In this document: piece by piece, positions 1-10,100 of the stretch
Layout: every line of letters starts with the position of its first letter
Numbering within the stretch: position 1 is the first letter of the stretch
The notes under the pieces: generated by a model
Told to the model about the DNA's origin: nothing
Databases searched by the model: none
Seen by the model: only the letters and a program-made list of their open reading frames with translations
Translations under genes and position numbers: made by a program
NCBI RefSeq assembly: GCF_900162825.1
Contig: NZ_FUGE01000172.1
Span: forward strand, 1 to 37,366
Source of the DNA: Psychrobacter piechaudii
GTDB lineage: Bacteria > Pseudomonadota > Gammaproteobacteria > Pseudomonadales > Moraxellaceae
Length of the DNA stretch: 37,366 bases
Direction of reading: 5' to 3'

Positions 1-110
1 TGCTCAAAACTTAACGCATTGACATAGTTCCACACGAAGTTTACCGAACCGCTTAGACGATTCAGCTCTTTTATGTGGTTGTCTTTAATGCGTAGCTTGA
101 GTGTTTTCAT
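1..110 (-). CDS. tnpB: TnpB (RNA-guided nuclease of IS200/IS605-type element), N-terminal fragment
   Basis: Reading the minus strand from the ATG at 108-110 gives MKTLKLRIKDNHIKEL followed by NRLSGSVNFVWNYVNALSFE, then the window edge. The pattern of a basic first strand and then a VNFVWNYxN segment is typical of the N-terminus of TnpB/OrfB proteins, which are RNA-guided DNA endonucleases of IS200/IS605 and IS1341-type elements. Only about 36 codons are visible, so the RuvC-like and zinc-ribbon parts cannot be checked. A hairpin typical of this family's ends lies just upstream, at 176-217, with no room for a tnpA gene between. That fits a tnpB-only element, or one whose tnpA lies elsewhere. 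Confidence 0.75.
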   Translation of the reverse strand, partial: MKTLKLRIKDNHIKELNRLSGSVNFVWNYVNALSFE

Positions 111-175
111 GCCTTTAGTATGGCAAGTTTAATTTTGACTTACAACCCTTTAACGACTTCTTACGACAGTGTGTG

Positions 176-217
176 TCGCCTTATATCCACCCCCTGAAGT
201 GGGTGGTTTTACGGCGA
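176..217. repeat. Subterminal hairpin of the IS end
   Basis: Nested inverted repeat with outer 5-bp arms TCGCC/GGCGA and inner 6-bp arms CCACCC/GGGTGG around an 8-base loop. The two stems are separated by 6 bases on each side. In IS200/IS605 elements such hairpins are bound by the Y1 transposase as single strands; that role is inferred here from its position beside tnpB. Confidence 0.6.
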
Positions 218-267
218 CTGGTGATAAAAAATAATAAATTTTTATTAAAATTCTGGGTCTGTTGCCC

Positions 268-295
268 TTGCATTCATTCGAAAAATGCTTATAAT
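268..295 (+). promoter_or_regulatory. Sigma-70 promoter of tRNA-Ser
   Basis: A TTGCAT -35-like hexamer at 268-273 and a perfect TATAAT -10 at 290-295 are separated by 16 bases. The mature tRNA begins 12 bases after the -10, a normal distance for a stable-RNA promoter. The IS end lies only about 50 bases upstream and leaves the promoter intact. Confidence 0.7.
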
Positions 296-307
296 AGTCA
301 ACCTATT

Positions 308-398
308 GGAGTCGTGGCAGAGCGGTTGAATGCACCGGTCTTGAAAACCGGCAAGGGTTCATAGCCCTTCGAGAGTTCGAATCTCTCCGACTCCGCCA
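308..398 (+). tRNA. tRNA-Ser (anticodon UGA)
   Basis: A 91-base class II tRNA including the encoded CCA. The acceptor arm is GGAGTCG (308-314) paired with CGACTCC (388-394), then discriminator G and CCA. The anticodon stem CCGGT/ACCGG encloses the loop CTTGAAA, giving anticodon TGA, which reads UCA/UCG serine codons. A long variable arm and the T-loop sequence GTTCGAATC are present. It has its own promoter and terminator, so it is a single-gene unit. Confidence 0.97.
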
Positions 399-404
399 GA
401 TATT

Positions 405-440
405 AAAAGGGCCAACTTAGTGATAAGTTGGCCCTTTTTT
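405..440 (+). terminator. Rho-independent terminator of tRNA-Ser
   Basis: A 15-bp stem (405-419 with 424-438) around a GTGA loop, GC-rich in the middle and ending in a run of T. It lies 6 bases after the tRNA CCA end. Confidence 0.9.
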
Positions 441-527
441 ATGGTCTAGATTTTAGCAATCATTGTCATTAAAGAACGTTTCTTTTTTAGAGCGTAAGCA
501 AACTTGAACCCAACCCTATTTCGTCCG

Positions 528-1631
528 CTATTTAGCCTGATGTAAGTACAAACACATGTCTAGCAGACGATTGGCATAACCCCACTCATTATCATACCAA
601 GCAAACACTTTCACCTGCGATCCGACTTGCATCAACTGCTGACCATCTACAATGAGCGACTCAGGCTGGTGTATAAAGTCACTAGAGACCAACGGCAGGT
701 CGGTATAGCCCATAATGCCATAAAGAGAGCTTTCTGGCTCACAGGCAGCTTTTAATACCGCTCTTACTTGCTCTAAAGTGACCTGCTTTTCAAAAAGAAA
801 GTTAACATCGATTGCGGCCACATCGATGGTCGGCACTCTAATCGAATGACCATTAATTTTGCCCATCATATTGGGCAAGGTGCGCTCTGTGGCAGCGATA
901 CTACTGGAAGTAGTGGGAATGATATTATGACCTGAAGCTCGCGCCCTACGCTTATCTCGGTGTGGTTGGTCCAGCACATTTTGGTCAGCAGTTACCGCAT
1001 GAATCTCGGTCATCATCACTGACTGAGTACCAAAGGCCTTATCCAGCACATAAATCAGCGGTACCAGTGCCTGTGTGGTACAGGAGACACTGGAGATAAT
1101 AGGCAGGTTTCGAGTCAAGAAGTCATCGTTGACGCCCATGACGATACTGGCATCGACTTTATCAAAGGGGGCAGCGCCAATGATAACCTGCTTGGCACCG
1201 GCACTAAGGTGACGACTGGCATCCTCATAAGATCTAAAATGACCGGTACACTCAAGCACCACGTCTACCTTCAAAGCTTGCCAAGGCAGCTGTTCTGGAG
1301 CCGATAGCCCCAGTAAATCTATGCAGTAGGTCTCACCCTCTTTAGTTAGACACAGTTGAGCCGTACCTGACTCAGTTGACTGTAAGCTTGCTTCTACCCC
1401 TAGCCTACTGAGTCTGCCATGGGTACTGTCAAACCTCAGCAAATGTAGCAAGGTATCGGCATCTGCAATATCATTAATGGCCACAATATGTACCAAGGTA
1501 CCTAGCACTTCAAAACGCTCAATTAGAGCCCGAAGCACATTACGCCCAATACGTCCAAAGCCATTGATGGCAACGCGTAAAGGCGCTTTTTTATTAGTAA
1601 GGTTAACCGCTGATACTGCAGAAAATGACAT
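528..1631 (-). CDS. Glyceraldehyde-3-phosphate / erythrose-4-phosphate dehydrogenase family protein
   Basis: A 367-residue NAD(P)-dependent phosphate-aldehyde dehydrogenase of the GapA/Epd family. The Rossmann motif INGFGRIGRNVLRAL lies at residues 22-36. The catalytic Cys is C184 in SVSCTTQ and the catalytic His is H211 in EIHAVT. The C-terminal signature WYDNEWGYANR is intact. Features such as DKRRARASGHNIIPT and YTDLPLVSSDF resemble E. coli Epd (erythrose-4-phosphate dehydrogenase, vitamin B6 route) at least as much as glycolytic GapA, so the substrate is left open. The usual SCTTN is SCTTQ here (Q187). The family domain begins near residue 17, so the N-terminus carries a short extension, but no better start is visible. 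Transcribed alone, with the helicase gene 57 bases upstream on the same strand. Confidence 0.88.
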   Translation of the reverse strand: MSFSAVSAVNLTNKKAPLRVAINGFGRIGRNVLRALIERFEVLGTLVHIVAINDIADADTLLHLLRFDSTHGRLSRLGVEASLQSTESGTAQLCLTKEGETYCIDLLGLSAPEQLPWQALKVDVVLECTGHFRSYEDASRHLSAGAKQVIIGAAPFDKVDASIVMGVNDDFLTRNLPIISSVSCTTQALVPLIYVLDKAFGTQSVMMTEIHAVTADQNVLDQPHRDKRRARASGHNIIPTTSSSIAATERTLPNMMGKINGHSIRVPTIDVAAIDVNFLFEKQVTLEQVRAVLKAACEPESSLYGIMGYTDLPLVSSDFIHQPESLIVDGQQLMQVGSQVKVFAWYDNEWGYANRLLDMCLYLHQAK

Positions 1632-1688
1632 AGAAGCTACTTAAAATTAAGAAGTAAACAAAACAACAAAGCCATGAAACACTGAGAA

Positions 1689-3692
1689 TTAATCAATAAA
1701 AATTAGAGCCAGGCGAATAGTATTATAGTCTATTTGCTCTTTTAAATATTCATAGATAGGACGAAGCTTAATTCTGTCTTTACTAAACGGATTGATATCC
1801 TGCTTACGGTCAGCAGTAGCGCTACTGTCTTCAGAACCTTCTTGAAAGTCATTGGGATCAGCGGCGGCTACAATCGCTTCTACGGCCTCACTCACTTTAT
1901 CTAAGGTCAGCACATCAGGACGTAAGTGTTCACAGTTTAACTCTGGATATTGACGCTTTAAGCGAGCAACATGTCCCATAATGGTCGCCTGAGCCAGACC
2001 TCTAGCTTCAGCAATCTCAGCAATAGTTAAACTCTCCTCTAACAACAGCTTGGTAGCCATTAAGGTACTGTCTGAGTGATCATTTAACTGATTACTCAGT
2101 TTGTCTTTTTGTGCCAGCATTTGAGCTTGTTTCTTTTTACGGCTTTTCAAACTCTTCTCAAAAGCTTCAATATAAGCTTTATTCAAAGTACCACCTGATA
2201 CCAAGACAAATCGCTCATGTGACTCTTCTAACACTTCCGACTTAATTTTCTCAAAAGTTTGCTCCGCCTCGCAAGAGAGTACTTTAAATCTTGCATCTGC
2301 TCCTCGAGCCAGAGGATCTAAACGCAAACTTAAATCATTCATGCCCAACAGTTTTAACCCTTCCAAAGATTTAAGACGGGACAGGGCTACATAGCCTTGG
2401 CCCAGTTCAAAAGTCTTAGACAAATCAATTTCAGCGGCATCCAAGGTCATCCCTTGAGACTTATGAATGGTAATCGCCCAAGCCAGTGTCAGCGGTATTT
2501 GGGTATAGCTGGCTAAAATCTCGCCATTTTCATCCTCTACTACCCACTCCTCTCCTTCAGCGATAACTTGCCGGCCATTGTTGAGCTTAATAACAGGATA
2601 GCGATCTGTAGAGACCAAAGCCGTGCTCTCTGACTCATCCTCGCCATCGATCGCAACTATCGTCTCGTCTGTCTCTTCAATATCAATATCCGTAGTCTCA
2701 GCTTCTAGGTCATCAGACTCTGAGTCCTCACTTATGGCGCTATGGTCATTACTAGACTTCAACGGCTTTATGGTGGTAAATCCTACCAACTCCCCCATGG
2801 TACCGTTAGAGACGCCAAGCTCGTTGTTATTTTTGATAAACATAACTTTAGCGCCCACCTTTAAGGTCAGCTCATCACTAGTTCGCACTGACTTCTTAAG
2901 GGTTTCGACCAGCTTATTATCCCCATGAGCTATCGCATTATAGGTAACCGTCTCTCCGTTTAATAAAGCCAGCTCATGCTCATTAATCTTATTGACGTTA
3001 ACGTTGTGGGTGAATAGTCGAGTTCTATTGATGTCCACGTCCTGATAAAAGGTATTTTGTAGAGCTTCAATGGCTTCAAAGCTTACCCCTTCCTCACCTC
3101 GTATTTGATTCAAGATATTATCTAGACTAATGGCATTTTCTTCTTCATCAGTATTTTGACGATGCTGCTCACTCAGATAGCAAATTTTAAACCCCGCCTC
3201 TAACCAAGCCTCAGACATGAAGGCAAACTTTTCACGGTTGGTCTCGCCGCGATTGCCCACAGGAGGTAACTGAAAGAAGTCTCCCGCGACGACCAACTGA
3301 ATACCGCCAAAAGGCTCTTCGCTTTGGCGCATATGCTTCAACACTTGATTGACCGCATTCAATTGCTTGGCATGCAGCATGGAGATTTCATCTATGATAA
3401 GCACCGCTGTCTCTCTCAAGCGGTCTTTTAGAATCTTCTTACGTGATAGATTGGCAAGATCTCGCTCACTTAGCTCATCTTTAATACCAATACCCGACCA
3501 GCTGTGAATAGTGATTCCGTTCATGTGCGTGGCAGCAATACCGGTACTCGCTGTTGTGGCTACTGGCACACGTCGGGCGCGTAGATAATGGATGTACTCA
3601 TTTAGCGTATAGGTTTTTCCGGAGCCTGCAGAACCTGTCAAGAATACGTTTTTACCGGTTTTTAAGATATCGAGTGCGGTCGCTTGTTTCAT
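1689..3692 (-). CDS. PIF1-like AAA ATPase / DNA helicase with C-terminal helix-turn-helix
   Basis: A 667-residue superfamily 1 helicase of the PIF1/RecD-like group, predicted to unwind DNA using ATP. Visible motifs: Walker A GSAGSGKT (20-27), motif Ia TASTGIAATHMNG (47-59), Walker B LIIDEISML (98-106), motif III GDFFQLPPVG (137-146), the C-terminal motif TIHKSQGMTLD (408-418), and motif VI GQGYVALSRL (431-440). A strongly acidic insertion (about 313-363, many D/E/S) interrupts the second RecA-like domain. The C-terminus (about 540-590, LTIAEIAEARGLAQATI) looks like the HTH_40 domain also seen at the ends of some RecQ-type helicases. No strong ribosome-binding site precedes the ATG. Likely a single gene; role in repair or replication is inferred from the family. 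Confidence 0.88.
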   Translation of the reverse strand: MKQATALDILKTGKNVFLTGSAGSGKTYTLNEYIHYLRARRVPVATTASTGIAATHMNGITIHSWSGIGIKDELSERDLANLSRKKILKDRLRETAVLIIDEISMLHAKQLNAVNQVLKHMRQSEEPFGGIQLVVAGDFFQLPPVGNRGETNREKFAFMSEAWLEAGFKICYLSEQHRQNTDEEENAISLDNILNQIRGEEGVSFEAIEALQNTFYQDVDINRTRLFTHNVNVNKINEHELALLNGETVTYNAIAHGDNKLVETLKKSVRTSDELTLKVGAKVMFIKNNNELGVSNGTMGELVGFTTIKPLKSSNDHSAISEDSESDDLEAETTDIDIEETDETIVAIDGEDESESTALVSTDRYPVIKLNNGRQVIAEGEEWVVEDENGEILASYTQIPLTLAWAITIHKSQGMTLDAAEIDLSKTFELGQGYVALSRLKSLEGLKLLGMNDLSLRLDPLARGADARFKVLSCEAEQTFEKIKSEVLEESHERFVLVSGGTLNKAYIEAFEKSLKSRKKKQAQMLAQKDKLSNQLNDHSDSTLMATKLLLEESLTIAEIAEARGLAQATIMGHVARLKRQYPELNCEHLRPDVLTLDKVSEAVEAIVAAADPNDFQEGSEDSSATADRKQDINPFSKDRIKLRPIYEYLKEQIDYNTIRLALIFID

Positions 3693-3948
3693 GAGTACGA
3701 TCTTATGTTATGGGGTATAAAATATTTCTACTTGACCTCCCTCTCAAAAGTGAGGATTTCGCCGACAACGTATAGCGCCAAGGGCTAGGTTATAAGGGCC
3801 TAGTAGTCAATGATAGGTTTTAGGGAAAAGTCCATTTTAAAGCACTAAGTCTAAAGTACAAGCTATAAAGCCAAATCTTTAAATCGTTATAAAGCTTATA
3901 ACACTAACCTCATAGGCTTTATATATTGGCCGGTACTGTTGGCCTTTG

Positions 3949-4608
3949 CTAAGGCAATAACTGTCTAAAAGTTAAAAAACAGTTATCACCTTCTCCATCG
4001 ATACACCAACGCATTTTATTTTTTTCTGGCTGATAATCAACGTAAGCAATGATAGATTCACCCTTTTGATCCACCTGCATGCCAGAGCAATCAGGTTCAT
4101 TATTATCATAAGTGGTGGTAATGGCAATAATGGGTAGGCCCTCTTCTTGATGGTGATATACATACTTACCATAAGTCCACTCGTCACCGCTGGTAGTCAG
4201 TACCACATTATCGGCCCCAAAATTATAACGCTCACGGCACTGTGTATTTTGGGCAGTGCTGTTAATTTCATCCACCCTATCCTCAACATCACCCTCCTGG
4301 TAACCACTCATAGCCTCTGCCTCATCAGCGGCCGCTTGAGCCTCATAGGCAATACGACTGGACTCTTGAATGGCCAGTATTAGATTTTCTAAATCTTCAT
4401 TTTTAGCATTGCTTTTATTATCTTGACTCTTAATGGTGGGATTAGGCAAAGCAAAATCAGGCGCGGCCGTAAGATCCAATTCCCACACCCCTGCAATTTC
4501 CGGACTTACATGAGTGCTAATAACCGCCTCTTCTATATTGGCACTGTCTGTCGAAAACGATGCTAAGACCGATGCTAGAGTCATAGGGATGAATGAAAGT
4601 AATTCCAT
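3949..4608 (-). CDS. Unrecognised protein with four conserved-looking cysteines
   Basis: 219 residues, not recognised. The first 20 or so residues are hydrophobic (MELLSFIPMTLASVLASF) but lack the positive charge of a standard signal peptide, so secretion is only a possibility. Residues about 65-110 are charged, Ala/Glu/Asp-rich and probably helical. The C-terminal half forms a compact domain with the cysteines in NTQCRERY, PDCSGM, RWCIDG and DNCFLT, which could make two disulfides if periplasmic. An AAGG Shine-Dalgarno lies about 7 bases before the ATG. It is flanked by about 250-base gaps on both sides, so it is a single-gene unit. Confidence 0.6.
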   Translation of the reverse strand: MELLSFIPMTLASVLASFSTDSANIEEAVISTHVSPEIAGVWELDLTAAPDFALPNPTIKSQDNKSNAKNEDLENLILAIQESSRIAYEAQAAADEAEAMSGYQEGDVEDRVDEINSTAQNTQCRERYNFGADNVVLTTSGDEWTYGKYVYHHQEEGLPIIAITTTYDNNEPDCSGMQVDQKGESIIAYVDYQPEKNKMRWCIDGEGDNCFLTFRQLLP

Positions 4609-4855
4609 AGTTTAGCCTTATCTTTTTTTATTATTTCGTATTATTAACCTTACGAATGGCTATCAGGTTAAGCAATTTCTAACTAGTAAACAAGAGAACA
4701 ATCGTTAACTTTGGTTTATTTGCGTCAGCAAGTGTCGTCAGAAATAACTCAAGATTTATTTGACCTTAAGGCAAAACTGGGCAGTCATTACCCTAAAAAA
4801 ACTGTTACAAAAATGTTATGGTTACTAACCCCACTAATAAACTTTAATTATATAG

Positions 4856-6237
<1,382 letters not shown>

Positions 6238-6263
6238 TTGCTTAAGTTAGGTAGAATTAATTA

Positions 6264-6290
6264 AAAAAGCAGCCTTTATGGCTGCTTTTT
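6264..6290 (+). terminator. Rho-independent terminator after the monooxygenase gene
   Basis: GCAGCC (6269-6274) pairs with GGCTGC (6280-6285), extended by A-tract/T-tract pairing. The T run 6286-6290 completes it. It lies 27 bases after the stop codon and could also work in reverse for the putA-side genes. Confidence 0.85.
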
Positions 6291-6375
6291 CTTGCTTAGG
6301 CTATTTATTAAGCTTGTCCAGTCTTGCGACCTCAGCTTAATAAATAGCCTAAAAACAAATCATTTCCTAAGACCT

Positions 6376-7068
6376 CTAGCCCATACCCAGCTCAATTAAG
6401 CTCGCATTACCCCCAATGGCTGTAGTATTCACAGTCTTAACGCGCTCGGTACAAAAGCGTTCTAGATAATCTGGCTGAAACATTTCACTACAGCTCCCCA
6501 AATCTGTTACCGCTACCAGCTGCGTTAAAATTCCATCTGTTTCAGAAAGATCTTTGCCAATCTGTAATAGCTCTTGCGGCGTACCCACAGCACCCACAAC
6601 GGCCAAACGACTGATATTGAGTAGCGTGGTCAGCTCTGAGTCGTTGGTAATGCTCATTACACCGGCATAAACCCCAGACTCATTAAGAACAGCCATAGCA
6701 TCTTCGCAAAGCTGCTGACGACTTGGATAACGTAAAAACACTTCGTTTCCGGTCAATAAGGCTGCGACCAGGGTGCCTAAGAAAGCAATAGGATTGGCCG
6801 ATTCAGTGGCCAACACCATAGTTTTTCCGCGAGGAGCTAAATACAAGTCATTAGACTCCCCTGTGGCACCCTCTAAGCGCATAACTTCTTCCAGTTTTTG
6901 GGCTTGAGCCAACAAATGATTAAATAAATATTGCGCCTGCTCACCATTAGGGCTGATATCGGCTAACTTTCTACTCGCTTCTGTTAAAATAATGCTGCGC
7001 TTTACAGCCCCTAATTGCGCCCAAGCTTCACACTGCTGGGCCTGATTTTCTTTAAATACTTTATTCAT
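6376..7068 (-). CDS. Stand-alone C-terminal (ALDH-superfamily-like) domain of PutA
   Basis: A 230-residue protein resembling the extra C-terminal domain of long PutA enzymes, which has an aldehyde-dehydrogenase-like fold without catalytic function and ends in a conserved motif. Visible features: an ALDH-like stretch PIAFLGTLVAALLTGNEVFLRYPSRQQ (about 92-118) and the C-terminal segment TAIGGNASLIELG, which matches the kind of motif that ends type B PutA proteins. It has no ALDH catalytic Cys or Glu motif. It follows putA by 73 bases and has its own AAGGA ribosome-binding site 7 bases before the ATG. It therefore looks like a separate translated gene rather than a readthrough remnant. Probably works with the PutA encoded upstream, perhaps closing its substrate channel. 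Confidence 0.75.
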   Translation of the reverse strand: MNKVFKENQAQQCEAWAQLGAVKRSIILTEASRKLADISPNGEQAQYLFNHLLAQAQKLEEVMRLEGATGESNDLYLAPRGKTMVLATESANPIAFLGTLVAALLTGNEVFLRYPSRQQLCEDAMAVLNESGVYAGVMSITNDSELTTLLNISRLAVVGAVGTPQELLQIGKDLSETDGILTQLVAVTDLGSCSEMFQPDYLERFCTERVKTVNTTAIGGNASLIELGMG

Positions 7069-7141
7069 GAGCTTATCCTTAATGTCATTGCTTATTGTTA
7101 TGAGATATCTTGTGTCACATCAAAAGTGGATTGGCGTTGTT

Positions 7142-10100
7142 TTAAACGTTTTGCCACTTCATCAGTCTAGCCACATAACGTGGACCCCCTGCTTTAGGCC
7201 CTGTCCCTGATAACCCACAACCACCAAAGGGCTGCTCACCTACTACGGCCCCGATTTGGTTACGGTTTATATAGGTGTTGCCCACTTTAGTGCGGCTTTC
7301 AATATGATCAGCCACGGTTTCAATACGACTGTGGATGCCTAAAGTTAAGCCATAACCTGTGGCATTGATTTCCTCTATAAGCTCATCTAGCTTACTAGCC
7401 TCATAACGTAAGATATGCAAGATGGGTCCAAAATGCTCACCGCCAATCACATCAATACCGTCCACTTCAATAGCCGTCGGTAAGACAAAAGTACTATTAC
7501 TTAGGTTGTTTGCAGACTCTGAGCTGATAGGAGTTTGGGCAATTATACGGGCTCGACTGTCATTACGCATGGCTTCAATATGAGCACGTAGACCTTTTTG
7601 AGCATCCTTATCAATAACTGGGCCCACATCAGTGGTCACATTGGATGGATTGCCCACCACCAACTCAGCCATGTTGCCTTTTAGCAGCTCAATGACAGAA
7701 TCAGCAATGTCCTGTTGTAAACACAACACACGACACGCTGAACAACGCTGACCTGCTGAACCAAAGGCTGATAATACTGCATCTTTCACCACTTGCTCAG
7801 GCAGTGCGGTTGAGTCAACAATCATCGCGTTTTGACCCCCAGTTTCTGCAATCAAAATAGGCAATTCTTTAGCCGTATTTTGCTCAGAGCCCGCCTGCAC
7901 CACTCGCTCAGCAGAATACAGCGACTTATTAATGTGCTGTGCGGTCTGGGTAGAACCCGTAAATACCACCCCATCAATCAAGGGTGATGAGGTCAATGTT
8001 GCGCCTACCTCGCCTGCCCCAGTGACAAACTGTAAGGCATATTCAGGCACACCCGCTTGATACATCAGCTGTGCACCAAAATAGGCAATCAAACTGGTCT
8101 GCTCAGCAGGCTTAGCAACCACAGTATTCCCTGCAGCCAAGGCACCAACAATTTGCCCAGTATAAATTGCCAAGGGGAAGTTCCAAGGACTAATACAGAC
8201 CACGGTACCGCGAGCAGTGCGCTTTTGAGTAACTTCATTGCCTGCAATATCGGTAAAAGTATGGGTTTGTTGACTTAAGCGCTCAGCCTCATTGGCGTAA
8301 TAACGACAAAAATCTACGGCCTCACGAATCTCATCAATACTGTCTTGTAATGTCTTACCCGCCTCTTTGTGACACATAGCCACCAGCTGGCAGTAGTTTT
8401 GTTCATACAAGTCAGCGATGCGTTTTAAGATAGCACTGCGTTCAGCGACAGGCACTTGCTGCCACTGACTTTGACCGGCTATTGCGGCCTCGATCGCTTG
8501 GCTTGCAAGCTGCGCGTCAGCGTAGACTACTTCACCAGCTACTACCTCATGATCCCAAGGAGCTACTACAGTATGAGCGGTTAACTGTTGCGCTACCGTC
8601 TTATCAATTTGTTGACCATTAACAATAGGATTAGCCGACCAAGTATGTTGTAAGTAGCTGTCTACTTGCGCTCTGAACGGCTGCCACTGCGAATCAACGA
8701 AGATATTAGGGCCAAAGCTTGCCTGCCTATCAGCATAAATCTCCAGTGGCATTGCAATACGCGGGTTATGCAGCGTCTCATGCTGGATCAGCGTGTCATA
8801 CGGGTGCACAGTCAACGGCCCTATTGGGTGACTTTTATCTAATAACTGATGCACAAATGAGCTGTTAGCGCCATTCTCTAATAGACGACGTACCAAATAA
8901 GGCAGCAAGTCTTTATGTGCACCGACTGGCGCATAGATACGCACCGGAATGTTATAGGCTTGCAAAATGTGGTCATAAAGAGCATCGCCCATGCCATGCA
9001 GTCGCTGAAATTCAAAATCTCTGTGCGGACTCATGGTCATCACCGAGGACAAAGTATGAGCGTTATGAGTAGCAAACTGTGGCCAAAGTACCCCACGAAT
9101 TTGCTCGGTCAATAAGAATCTGGCACAAGCTAGATAAGCCACGTCCGTACCCTCTTTACGGGTCCACACCGGATAGCCAGTAATTCCTTTTTGCTGCGCC
9201 AATTTGATTTCATAGTCCCAGTAAGCGCCTTTTACCAAGCGTACTGGAATACGGTCGCCCACTTCTTTTGCCAAGCTGGCCAACCAAGTTAAGACAGACA
9301 GAGCTCGTTTTGAATAGCCTTGTACCACCAGTCCTAAGCCATCCCAACCTTGAGTCATGGTGTCACGATATAAAGATTCAAATAGCTTTAAAGATACCTC
9401 AAGACGATCCGCCTCTTCTGCGTCGATACTGATATCAACATCGACTTCACGCGCAGCTTCAATCAGCAAGATACAGCGTTGGCGCAATAAGCCTAAGACC
9501 TGATCGATCTGTGTGGCTTCATAACGAGGGTGTAGTGCCGACAGTTTGATAGATACTGAAGGCTTAGGCATACCCTCTTTAACTTTGATATTGGCAGTAG
9601 AGCGAATGGCGTGTAGATAGTCACTAAAGTACTTCTCAGCATCTTTATGAGTAACCGCAGCCTCCCCAAGCATATCGAATGAATAGGTATAGCCTTTATT
9701 TCGATAAGGCTGGCTGTTGCGGTTGGCCTCTTCAATAGATTCACCCAATACAAACTGGTGACCCATAATTTTCATAGCCCTTTGCATGGCGCTACGAATC
9801 ACCGGCTCACCCATTTTCTTCGTCATACGATCCAAGAAGCCAGCTGCTGTGGTAGAGCTATCAATACTCACCACACGGCCTGTCATCATCAAGCCCCATG
9901 TTGAAGCATTGACGATAAAGCCGTTGTCATCTTTTAGATGTTTTTTCCAGTCTGCCACACTCATTTTGTCACGAATCAAGGCATCTGCAGTGGCGTTATC
10001 TGGCACCCGAATCAAAGCCTCGGCCAGACTCATCAATAGGATACCTTCTTGGGTATCAAGGCTGTATTCTAATAATAATGAATCTACCATTTTCACAGCT

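Larger units (their letters stand above)
1..217 (-). mobile_element. Left-end part of an IS200/IS605-family (IS1341-like?) element
   Basis: The tnpB start is preceded by a short leader and then an imperfect palindrome. An outer arm TCGCC (176-180) pairs with GGCGA (213-217), and an inner arm CCACCC (187-192) pairs with GGGTGG (201-206). Members of this family have subterminal hairpins rather than terminal inverted repeats, and they make no target duplication, so the exact end cannot be fixed from sequence alone. It lies near or just right of 217. The body of the element runs out of the window to the left. Confidence 0.6.

Noticed and set aside
173-364. 63-codon open frame across the IS end and the tRNA
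   Set aside because: It overlaps the tRNA-Ser gene and the IS hairpin and has no protein-like sequence.
3972-4187. Second minus-strand frame inside the 219-residue hypothetical gene
   Set aside because: It is a shadow in another frame of the longer gene, without a ribosome site or recognisable protein features.
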